Shown: positions 7,723 to 14,803 of the stretch, piece by piece | How the letters are laid out: every line of letters starts with the position of its first letter | How positions within the stretch are numbered: the first letter of the stretch is position 1 | Assembly: GCF_025147485.1 (NCBI RefSeq) | Contig: NZ_CP102263.1 | Span: 4,353,501 to 4,417,500, forward strand | Direction of reading: 5' to 3' | DNA: 64,000 nt | From: Bacteroides uniformis | GTDB lineage: Bacteria > Bacteroidota > Bacteroidia > Bacteroidales > Bacteroidaceae | Notes under the pieces: generated by a model | Databases searched by the model: none | What the model was told of the DNA's origin: nothing | What the model saw: only the letters and a program-made list of their open reading frames with translations | Made by a program: the position numbers and the translations under genes

Positions 7723-9663
7723 ATGAGTTGCAAATGCTGCTGCACACACGGACATACAGCGATACAAGAAAAAAGAAACAGTCTGCTGAAAGATTATTGG
7801 AGAATCATCCTCTCCGCCCTATTGCTCTTCGGAGGGCTCATCCTGAATGCTACTGACACCACCTTCTTCAAGGGAGAGTATGTACCTTTTATATGGTACT
7901 TGCTTGCCTATCTCCCCGTAGGCCTCCCGGTGATGAGGGAAGCCTGGGAAAGCATCCTGCAAAAGGACGTGTTCAGCGAATTCACCCTTATGTCCATCGC
8001 CACCCTCGGCGCCTTCTATATAGGCGAATATCCCGAAGGCGTTGCCGTCATGCTCTTCTACTCCTTGGGAGAGCTCTTTCAGGACAAAGCCGTAGACAAA
8101 GCCAAGCGTAACATCAGCGCCCTGCTCGACGTACGTCCCGAAACGGCAACGGTCATCAGAAACGGCAGTACACTTGTCGAAGCTCCCCAACGTGTGCAGG
8201 TAGGCGAAACCATCGAAGTAAAAGCCGGAGAGCGCGTCCCCCTGGACGGAACGATGCTGGACGAAGTTGCCGCCTTCAACACCTCCGCACTGACGGGAGA
8301 AAGTGTTCCCCGCAACATCCGCCAGGGCGGGGAAGTGCTTGCCGGAATGATTGCGACCGACAAAGTCGTACGCATCCAAGTCACCAAACCCTTCGAGAAA
8401 AGTGCTCTTTCCCGTATATTGGAACTGGTGCAGAATGCCTCCGAGCGCAAAGCGCCGGCAGAACTTTTCATCCGTAAGTTTGCCCGTATCTATACGCCCA
8501 CCGTCACCGGACTGGCGGCATTGATTGTACTGCTCCCCTTCCTCTATTCGCTGGCAGATGCACAATTCTCGTTCATCTTCAATGACTGGCTATACAGGGC
8601 ATTGGTCTTTCTGGTTATCTCCTGCCCGTGCGCCCTCGTCGTAAGCATTCCGTTAGGCTACTTCGGAGGCATCGGCGCCGCCTCCCGCCTGGGTGTCCTC
8701 TTCAAAGGTAGCAACTACCTCGATGCCATCACCCAAGTCGACACGGTGGTATTCGACAAGACGGGTACGCTGACCAAAGGCACCTTCGATGTACAATCCT
8801 GCCAGGCACAACCGGGAGTTACGGAAGAGAAGTTGATACAGCTTGCCGCCTCGGCAGAGCGAAACAGTACGCACCCCATAGCCAAAGCCATCGTAAGCTA
8901 TGCCAAACAAAGAGATATAGAGCTGATTGCCACAACGGACGTTACGGAGATTGCCGGCCACGGACTGCAAGCCACTATGGATGGAACGCGTGTCCTGGTG
9001 GGCAACACCCGCCTGCTGACTAAGTTCGGGATAGAATATCCCGATGAATTGTCATCAATTGTCGATACGATTGTGGCCTGCGCCATCGGAACAAAATATG
9101 CCGGTTATCTGTTGCTATCAGACACATTAAAGGAAGATGCCGTCAACGCCGTCAAAGAATTAAAAGCTTTAAATATCAATAATATTCAGATATTATCGGG
9201 AGACAAACAAGCCATTGTTACTAACTTTGCAGAAAAGCTAGGCATCACCCAGGCATACGGAGACCTGCTGCCGGACGGAAAGGTGAAGCACATCGAGGCA
9301 CTCCGCAGCAACCCTGCCAACCGAATAGCCTTTGTGGGCGACGGCATCAATGATGCCCCGGTTCTTGCCCTTAGCCATGTGGGCATCGCCATGGGCGGAC
9401 TTGGCAGCGATGCCGCCATCGAAACCGCCGATGTAGTGATACAGACAGACCAGCCTTCGAGAGTGGCCACCGCCATTCATGCGGGCAGGCAAACCCGCCG
9501 GATTGTCTGGCAGAACATCTCGCTGGCTTTCGGAGTGAAGCTGCTTGTCCTCATCCTCGGTGCCGGTGGAATCGCCACACTTTGGGAAGCTGTCTTTGCC
9601 GACGTAGGCGTCGCCCTCATTGCGATAGTGAACGCCATACGCATACAGAAACTTATTAAATAG
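7723..9663 (+). CDS. Heavy-metal-translocating P1B-type ATPase (zinc/cadmium/lead-type)
   Basis: A 646-residue ATP-driven metal exporter of the inner membrane. The order is a short Cys/His-rich N-terminus (MSCKCCCTHGH), transmembrane helices, an actuator domain with TGES, the ion-site motif SCPCALVVS (Cys301-Pro302-Cys303), phosphorylation motif DKTGT (Asp345), STHPIAKAI with the P1B His-Pro pair, and GDGINDAP. The CPC form with GYFGGIGAA resembles ZntA/CadA-like Zn/Cd/Pb pumps more than copper pumps. The usual N-terminal HMA domain is absent and a short metal-ligand tail takes its place. The start is supported by a promoter and operator at 7657-7691. Confidence 0.93.
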   Translation: MSCKCCCTHGHTAIQEKRNSLLKDYWRIILSALLLFGGLILNATDTTFFKGEYVPFIWYLLAYLPVGLPVMREAWESILQKDVFSEFTLMSIATLGAFYIGEYPEGVAVMLFYSLGELFQDKAVDKAKRNISALLDVRPETATVIRNGSTLVEAPQRVQVGETIEVKAGERVPLDGTMLDEVAAFNTSALTGESVPRNIRQGGEVLAGMIATDKVVRIQVTKPFEKSALSRILELVQNASERKAPAELFIRKFARIYTPTVTGLAALIVLLPFLYSLADAQFSFIFNDWLYRALVFLVISCPCALVVSIPLGYFGGIGAASRLGVLFKGSNYLDAITQVDTVVFDKTGTLTKGTFDVQSCQAQPGVTEEKLIQLAASAERNSTHPIAKAIVSYAKQRDIELIATTDVTEIAGHGLQATMDGTRVLVGNTRLLTKFGIEYPDELSSIVDTIVACAIGTKYAGYLLLSDTLKEDAVNAVKELKALNINNIQILSGDKQAIVTNFAEKLGITQAYGDLLPDGKVKHIEALRSNPANRIAFVGDGINDAPVLALSHVGIAMGGLGSDAAIETADVVIQTDQPSRVATAIHAGRQTRRIVWQNISLAFGVKLLVLILGAGGIATLWEAVFADVGVALIAIVNAIRIQKLIK

Positions 9664-9668
9664 AAAAA

Positions 9669-10103
9669 ATGGAAGAAAAGAAATATTTGGACCTATTGGC
9701 CAAAAGGGACATACAGCCCACTGCCATCCGCATCCTGGTATTGCGCACCATGATGCAGGCAGGCCGTTCCGTCTCATTGCTCGACCTTGAAACCATGCTG
9801 GATACGGTGGACAAATCCACCATCTTCCGTACCCTTACCCTATTCCTCTCCCATCATCTGATACACAGTATAGATGACGGGACGGGTTCCTTCAAGTATG
9901 CCGTGTGCAGCGACAGTTGCTCTTGCGACGTAAGCGACCTGCACACCCATTTCCATTGCGAGAAATGCAACAAAACCTTCTGCTTCACCAACATTCCCAC
10001 TCCGGTGGTGAAGCTGCCTCAAGGATTTACACTGAACAGCATCAACTATGTACTGAAAGGCATTTGTCCGGACTGTGCAGCAGAAGTCAACCGGGAGGCT
10101 TAG
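9669..10103 (+). CDS. Fur/Zur-family metal-responsive repressor
   Basis: A 144-residue protein with the Fur winged-helix fold (LLAKRDIQPTAIRILVLRTM, STIFRTLTLF) and a dimerisation domain. HTHFHCEKCNKTF and GICPDCA supply the two CxxC pairs of the structural zinc site, and DLHTHFHCE supplies likely sensory His residues. It starts five bases after the P-type ATPase stop, so the two are one transcript. By context it senses zinc or a similar divalent metal and represses the pump or an uptake regulon. The TGCAAC/GTTGCA palindrome upstream of the ATPase is the best candidate site. Confidence 0.9.
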   Translation: MEEKKYLDLLAKRDIQPTAIRILVLRTMMQAGRSVSLLDLETMLDTVDKSTIFRTLTLFLSHHLIHSIDDGTGSFKYAVCSDSCSCDVSDLHTHFHCEKCNKTFCFTNIPTPVVKLPQGFTLNSINYVLKGICPDCAAEVNREA

Positions 10104-10118
10104 TTAAAAAATAAAAAT

Positions 10119-10147
10119 CCATGCAGTCATTCATGTTCTTCTCTATC
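10119..10147 (+). promoter_or_regulatory. Candidate ECF-type promoter of the sigma/barrel fusion gene
   Basis: CCATGCAGTC (10119-10128) and TATC (10144-10147) are separated by 15 bases. The same CCAyGCAGTC-N15-TATC arrangement lies at 11828-11856 before the next gene. The start codon at 10175 follows by 27 bases, a normal leader. No TAnnTTTG box is present. Autoregulation by the sigma factor encoded here is an inference. Confidence 0.45.
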
Positions 10148-10174
10148 CTTAAGAAATAACATTGAGACAAACAC

Positions 10175-11815
10175 ATGGATACAAAAGCTCTTGTCACTTT
10201 ATGCCAGAAGGGAAACGGGCAGGCCTTGAGCCTGCTCTACGAAAACTATTCAGAGAAAATGCTGAAAGTATGCCTACGCTATATTCCCGACCCAACGATA
10301 GCCCAAGATCTTCTTCACGACGGTTTTGTCATCATATTCACTTCCATTCATTCGCTGCGCAACCCGGAGAAACTGGAATACTGGATGAAAAAGATTATGA
10401 GAAACCTGGCACTGCAATACCTCAACCATGCCAATGCCAACCCCACCATCCCATTGACAGATATTCCGGAAGAGGAAGAGCCTGCTGAAAATCCTTTTTG
10501 TCCGGATTTCATTTCGTACGATAAGATGCTGGATATAGTGGAGAGCCTTCCGGAGGGCTACTGCAAGGTATTTAAACTGGCAGTACTGGAAGGATTGTCC
10601 CACAAAGAAATCGGAGATTTACTGGGTATAGCGCCACACTCCTCTTCCTCCCAATTGTTCCGGGCGAAAATTTTACTTAAAAAGATGCTGGCAGGATACC
10701 GTGTATTCATTGTTTTGACAGTATTGCTTCTCTTTCCAACGCTATATGACTATCTGTACAGAGAGAAAAAGAGTATCAGGGAAAACCGTTTGTCCAAAGT
10801 TTCTTCCAGGCAAGCCGGGAGTACGCAACAAACAAAGAAAGCCGATACTCCCCGAACCGACGAACAATGCTATACCAAAGAAAATCTGAACAAAAGGGAA
10901 CGAATCATCCCTCCCGTTCCAGTTTCCACAGAATGGCCCCTTGCCATACCCACAATGAAAGATAGTATCCACAAATATCCCATACCTTCTCCATTCACCG
11001 GACAGACCATCACCAACCGACAGATGGCTTTCGTCTTCTCCCCTTCCCTGATGCCGCCAACCCGCAAGAAGAAATCCGGAAAATGGAAGTTGATGCTGGC
11101 AGGTTCACTCGGACCGCAACTGGCACAGAACTTATATAAGCTGATTGCCACTCCACATACCGACGGCATTTCAAGTGACTTCCCTCAACAAGTCAGCACG
11201 TGGGAAGAGTATTATTCTTATCTGCACACCCGCTATCAGCAGGGTACTCTGGGAAAAGATTCCATCGGACTCATGCAGATTGCCCAGAATAACAGCGGCA
11301 GGATTGTTGAGAACCAGCAACATCATGCCCCCATCGTCGTGGGACTCTCTCTCAGCAAGAAATTGAATGAGCGTTGGAGTCTGGAAACCGGATTGCAATA
11401 TACGCTTCTCAGGTCGGAGTTCACTACCGGCGAAGCATTCCGCATTCAAGACAACCAGAAGTTGCATTATATCGGCATTCCTCTCCGGCTTTCCTACCGT
11501 TTCTGGCATTACAAACGTTTCTCCAGTTATGCCACGGCAGGCATGCAGGTGGATATCCCCATAAAAGGGACACTCCAAAGCTTCCATGTCACGGACAGTA
11601 TTCCACACAAGCTCGACAGCCAGCCGGTAAGTGCTCCCTGGCAGTGGTCGGTCAACACAAGTATAGGCATACAATATCGCCTCACACCCCAGGCAGGCAT
11701 CTATCTGGAGCCGACTGTAAACTATTATATCCCCGACGGCAGCCAACTGCGCACCATCCGAAAGGAACATCCGTTCACATTCACCCTCCCGGTAGGCCTC
11801 CGCATTTCCTGGTAA
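10175..11815 (+). CDS. ECF sigma factor fused to a transmembrane helix and an outer-membrane beta-barrel
   Basis: One 546-residue reading frame joins parts normally found in different compartments. Residues 8-85 are sigma-70 region 2 (NYSEKMLKVCLRYI, DLLHDGFVIIF, YWMKKIMRNLALQYL). Residues 117-172 are region 4 with its HTH (LSHKEIGDLLGIAPHSSSSQ). Residues 176-194 form one hydrophobic helix (FIVLTVLLLFPTLY) followed by a basic stretch. Residues 195-300 are a polar, Pro-rich linker. Residues 301-546 have alternating beta strands and end in GLRISW, an aromatic C-terminus typical of outer-membrane barrels. There is no separate signal peptide; the helix would act as signal anchor. The expected role is envelope sensing with release of the sigma part by proteolysis; this is inference. 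A sequencing frameshift joining two genes is unlikely but not excluded. Confidence 0.88.
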   Translation: MDTKALVTLCQKGNGQALSLLYENYSEKMLKVCLRYIPDPTIAQDLLHDGFVIIFTSIHSLRNPEKLEYWMKKIMRNLALQYLNHANANPTIPLTDIPEEEEPAENPFCPDFISYDKMLDIVESLPEGYCKVFKLAVLEGLSHKEIGDLLGIAPHSSSSQLFRAKILLKKMLAGYRVFIVLTVLLLFPTLYDYLYREKKSIRENRLSKVSSRQAGSTQQTKKADTPRTDEQCYTKENLNKRERIIPPVPVSTEWPLAIPTMKDSIHKYPIPSPFTGQTITNRQMAFVFSPSLMPPTRKKKSGKWKLMLAGSLGPQLAQNLYKLIATPHTDGISSDFPQQVSTWEEYYSYLHTRYQQGTLGKDSIGLMQIAQNNSGRIVENQQHHAPIVVGLSLSKKLNERWSLETGLQYTLLRSEFTTGEAFRIQDNQKLHYIGIPLRLSYRFWHYKRFSSYATAGMQVDIPIKGTLQSFHVTDSIPHKLDSQPVSAPWQWSVNTSIGIQYRLTPQAGIYLEPTVNYYIPDGSQLRTIRKEHPFTFTLPVGLRISW

Positions 11816-11827
11816 AAAAACGATGTG

Positions 11828-11856
11828 CCACGCAGTCTTTTACCCGACTGATTATC
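11828..11856 (+). promoter_or_regulatory. Candidate ECF-type promoter of the methyltransferase gene
   Basis: CCACGCAGTC (11828-11837) and TATC (11853-11856) have the same 15-base spacing as the motif before the sigma/barrel gene. The start it would drive lies near 11863, which favours the ATG at 11897 over the one at 11864. Confidence 0.45.
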
Positions 11857-11896
11857 TATTTATATGGATAATCAAACTCAAGAAGGAACAAAGAAC

Positions 11897-12694
11897 ATGC
11901 AGAAACGACATACCGACCGGGAAAGCTACTTTGGTGAACAGTCACAGACCAGCAAGAACTATTATATCCCCTACATAAAGGAAGTCATCGGACACATCCC
12001 CGATAAAGTGCTGGAAGTGGGCTGTGGAGAGGGAGGCAATCTGCTCCCCTTTGCCGAAGCCGGTTGCCGGGTGATGGGCGTAGACATTGATGCCACGCGA
12101 ATAGAACAAGCCAGAACCTTCTTCGCCCAAAGGCATCAGCAGGGACAGTTCATTGCCACCGACATTTTCCAGCTTAAGGACAAGGCTACGAATTTTCCCC
12201 TAATTCTTCTACACGATGTGATAGAGCATATCAGAGACAAAGAACGGTTCCTCTCCGGCCTACAAAAACATTTGTCTGCCGACGGAGCTATATTTGTAGG
12301 ATTTCCCGCCTGGCAAATGCCATTCGGAGGCCACCAGCAGATAGCACACAGCCACATTGTTTCACATTTCCCTTTTCTCCACCTCCTTCCCCGCACTTTA
12401 TACAGATGGATATTAAGACTATGCGGTGAGCAGGAACGCGTAATCACGGAGCTACTGGATATAAAGAGCACCGGATGCACCATCGAACTGTTCAATCGCA
12501 TCGCCCGGCAAGCCAACTATCAAATCATTGACCGGAGACTGTACCTTATAAACCCACATTATAAAATCAAATTCGGCTTGTCCCCACGAAGGCTCAACGG
12601 AGTTATTGCTGCTATCCCGTACATAAGAAACTTCTTTTGTACAAGTTGCTTTTACATATTAAAGAAAGGGACTAAAACTGTTAATCACTACTGA
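11897..12694 (+). CDS. Class I SAM-dependent methyltransferase
   Basis: A 265-residue methyltransferase of unknown substrate. The glycine-rich SAM motif is VLEVGCGEGGNLLPFA, followed by GVDID (motif II) and LLHDVIEHI (motif III/IV), as in the UbiE/Methyltransf_11 group. The C-terminal half (HFPFLHLLPRTLYRWILRL) is hydrophobic and may contact membrane or lipid substrates. An in-frame ATG at 11864 gives 276 residues. The one at 11897 is preferred because AAGAAGGAAC precedes it and the putative promoter ends at 11856. Its placement behind the sigma/barrel gene with a matching promoter motif suggests it is a target of that system. Confidence 0.85.
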   Translation: MQKRHTDRESYFGEQSQTSKNYYIPYIKEVIGHIPDKVLEVGCGEGGNLLPFAEAGCRVMGVDIDATRIEQARTFFAQRHQQGQFIATDIFQLKDKATNFPLILLHDVIEHIRDKERFLSGLQKHLSADGAIFVGFPAWQMPFGGHQQIAHSHIVSHFPFLHLLPRTLYRWILRLCGEQERVITELLDIKSTGCTIELFNRIARQANYQIIDRRLYLINPHYKIKFGLSPRRLNGVIAAIPYIRNFFCTSCFYILKKGTKTVNHY

Positions 12695-12813
12695 TTTCCC
12701 AGCTTTAGAATTGATTCCGAACCATCAATTTAAGATTATATATTCAGAAGAAACCATTAAATTTCTGAATAGCCCTGATGAAAGAGGGGGTGTAGAAACC
12801 CTCATAAACTAAA

Positions 12814-12853
12814 AAATCACCCTCGCTGCAGATGGTTGTAGCGAAGGTGATTT
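12814..12853. terminator. Bidirectional terminator between converging genes
   Basis: A 17-bp stem with one mismatch (12814-12830 and 12837-12853) around a 6-base loop, with A-tract and T-tract flanks. It lies between the methyltransferase and the HTH gene, which face each other. Confidence 0.8.
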
Positions 12854-12893
12854 CAATAAAAGGGGAACTTGCACTTCCTCCCTTTTAATGTTT

Positions 12894-13379
12894 TTACATC
12901 GTTACTTGGTTCATTACAGCCTCGTCAGGTGTCGTTCCTATTTCATCGGCAAATAATATGTGGGTGATAGACCCTCTCGGGGTCGGAGTTTCGATTTTAA
13001 TTCTTTGACCTTGGTACATCTCCGGAATATCCACCAGCTTACATCTATGGGCTTCGTTATTGCCAAAACTGACATAATAATCTTCCCCTATTACCAGCTT
13101 TACAGGTTTACGTTGAGAGAAATGAGTCGGACAAACAGAGCTATCCACTTTTATATCTATCACAAAACCAAGAGCGGATGTTACCTTAGATAGTATATCA
13201 ATGCTCACATTATAAGCCCCTTTCTCTATCTTGGCTATATTAACACGATTAACGCCACAAAGATTAGCCAATTCCTCTTGGGTCATATTTCTCTTCTTGC
13301 GAAGAATGGCTAACCGGTTACCAATCCGTTCACGTTCTTTCAAAATCTTCTCTGTACATTTTCCTTCGTGAATTTTCAT
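12894..13379 (-). CDS. XRE-family HTH transcriptional regulator
   Basis: A 161-residue protein with a Cro/C1-type helix-turn-helix at about residues 20-75 (LAILRKKRNMTQEELANLCG, VNIAKIEKGAYNVSIDILSK). An unrecognised C-terminal domain of about 85 residues follows (KLVIGEDYYVSFGNNEAHRC), ending in a short acidic stretch. The C-terminal part could bind a ligand or mediate dimerisation. A TACTTTTG -7 box lies at 13442-13449, with a perfect inverted repeat at 13465-13484 over the -33 region, which suggests autoregulation. No toxin gene lies beside it, so a toxin-antitoxin role is not supported. Confidence 0.88.
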   Translation of the reverse strand: MKIHEGKCTEKILKERERIGNRLAILRKKRNMTQEELANLCGVNRVNIAKIEKGAYNVSIDILSKVTSALGFVIDIKVDSSVCPTHFSQRKPVKLVIGEDYYVSFGNNEAHRCKLVDIPEMYQGQRIKIETPTPRGSITHILFADEIGTTPDEAVMNQVTM

Positions 13380-13441
13380 AAATCTGTTGCAGAATTTAAA
13401 GTGTTGCCCCCACTTCTAATAGTTATTGGTTTTTGAACAGA

Positions 13442-13484
13442 CAAAAGTAGATATTAATTTTGAATTGTAGCACATTTACTACAA
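13442..13484 (-). promoter_or_regulatory. Promoter with putative operator for the XRE regulator
   Basis: CAAAAGTA (13442-13449) is TACTTTTG on the minus strand. TTGTAG (13465-13470) and CTACAA (13479-13484) form a perfect inverted repeat at the -33 position, a typical site for an autorepressor dimer. Confidence 0.5.
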
Positions 13485-13528
13485 CTGTTTTCTAAATGAA
13501 TATAAAAGGTAGGGGGAGTAGAAGAAAA

Positions 13529-13559
13529 GAAAAAGCCCCTGAATTACTGGAATTCAAGG
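13529..13559 (-). terminator. tmRNA terminator
   Basis: On the minus strand, CCTTGAATT and AATTCAGGGG pair around CCAGT, followed by CTTTTTCTTTTC. It begins about 30 bases beyond the tmRNA 3' end. Confidence 0.7.
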
Positions 13560-13587
13560 ACTTACAAACTTCTTTTTACTATTTCCG

Positions 13588-13983
13588 TGGAGCTGGAGGG
13601 AATCGAACCCTCGTCCAAACGAGGAAATCATAAGCTTTCTACATGCTTATCTTTGCCTAAATTTTCGTGCAGCGGCAGAACCAAAGCCATCAACCGTTGC
13701 CTTATCCTCTAAATTTTCACCCGCGCCACGAGGCTGACACGAACTATCCCCGATTTGACTGCACCACTTTATCGGAATGCTTCGGAGCAACAGCTTCCGA
13801 GTGATGTCACGTCCCAGCACCTGGTGCCGGGATTAAGCTTCAATCTACTATACTTCGATTAAGCAGCGAGAGCGTAACGAGTTTCGCCAGATAAAATTTT
13901 GAGGACTGAGATTAAAGTGCAAATCAACGACGCACTGCATGCTTACTTACCATTTCTGCCCGCTGTCAAATCCAGTCAACCCC
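13588..13983 (-). ncRNA. ssrA: Transfer-messenger RNA
   Basis: The 5' end GGGGTTGACTGGATTTGACA (from 13983) and the 3' T-arm/acceptor GGTTCGATTCCCTCCAGCTC (ending near 13588) are the tRNA-like parts. Seven acceptor pairs form with two G-U pairs. The internal tag frame (13888 to 13859) reads GETRYALAA then TAA, a Bacteroides-type degradation tag. The RNA rescues stalled ribosomes with SmpB. The 3' CCA is not encoded (the genome reads CGG after the discriminator A), so it must be added after processing. The body is about 396 bases. Confidence 0.96.
13859..13888 (-). other. tmRNA tag-peptide reading frame
   Basis: Nine codons and TAA inside ssrA encode GETRYALAA, with the hydrophobic ALAA end recognised by Clp proteases. 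Confidence 0.88.
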
Positions 13984-14383
13984 ATGACTTTGTAACGGTC
14001 TGAAATTTAAAAGATTGCGTAACTCATTGCTAAGTAGGGAGGGTGAAAAAGGGATAAATGCTACTTTATTTTTCATCCTCTACCGCTTTCTTTGGCCCAA
14101 AGATACATATTCTTTTATTAGCAATCACCATATATTTACAAATATTAGCTAATACTGACTTTTCGTGATAAAAACAATAATCTTCCATACATAGAATATG
14201 TGCACCCCATTGTCATCAATGTTCAAACAGCTACCAAAGCCAGTATCCGTTGACGGAATTACCCCCTGCAAGAGGGAATATCTATCTTCTGTAATGGATA
14301 TTTGCACAAAAGAGATGGGAAGTTAACGGAAAAAGTCTCTGAAGTTAACTGAAAAACCGGAAAGAATTAAGGAAGCAATCTAT

Positions 14384-14456
14384 CCCAAACTTTGGTTTTT
14401 CCATACCCAACCTTGGGATGTCTAAACCAAGGTTGGGTTTAGACATCCCAAGGTTG
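14384..14456. repeat. Palindromic repeat cluster with about 22-bp periodicity
   Basis: Units beginning CCCAAACTTTGG (14384), CCCAACCTTGGG (14406), CCAAGGTTGGG (14427) and CCAAGGTTG (14448) recur every 20-22 bp, in both orientations. Units two and three form an uninterrupted 21-bp stem (14408-14428 with 14436-14456) around a 7-base loop. The cluster sits between divergent units, so a terminator role is unlikely. Architecture resembles the arrays at 3563, 35979 and 58689. Confidence 0.8.
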
Positions 14457-14750
14457 AAAAGAAAGTTCTTCCGTACAAGCAACAATTCCGCCAACAGATT
14501 CCTATTATATAAATACACCCTCGTTTAACAGATGTAGCCGTAATACTTGTATACACCGCGATTGCATCTACTTTTCAGGTTATTATAGTGTTCTCTCTTT
14601 CTTTTTAAAAGTGAATGATATGTTTCGTCTAATAATGATTTGAATTCCCCGGTAGCGTCTTGGAGGATATTTTTAGTAAGAGGAAGACCCTTCGGACAAT
14701 AAAAGCCGATACTTCGGACTATTTTATCCCTTTATTTCACACATTAGCCG

Positions 14751-14758
14751 TATTTTTG
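14751..14758 (+). promoter_or_regulatory. Bacteroides -7 box for the GH3 gene
   Basis: TATTTTTG matches TAnnTTTG, about 45 bases before the ATG at 14804. Confidence 0.5.
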
Positions 14759-14803
14759 TCAACAAAAGAAACAATAATAACCAAGAGATTTTTAGAACAT
14801 ATC

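Larger units (their letters stand above)
13984..14803. other. 820-base non-coding region between tmRNA and the GH3 gene
   Basis: This region lies between two divergent transcription units. No convincing gene was found. It holds the upstream side of tmRNA (no clear TAnnTTTG box), an AT-rich imperfect hairpin near 14040-14080, a palindromic repeat cluster at 14384-14456 (separate entry) and the GH3 promoter at 14751-14758. A short open frame reading into the GH3 gene from 14660 has no promoter of its own and would bury the signal peptide. Confidence 0.6.

Noticed and set aside
10175..11815. Two separate genes (sigma factor, then barrel) rather than a fusion
   Set aside because: No stop codon, start signal or ribosome-binding-like sequence occurs between the two parts; the frame is continuous. 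An assembly error cannot be excluded from one sequence.
14660..14803. Extended N-terminus for the GH3 protein
   Set aside because: The promoter box at 14751 and the signal peptide starting at 14804 place the true start there.
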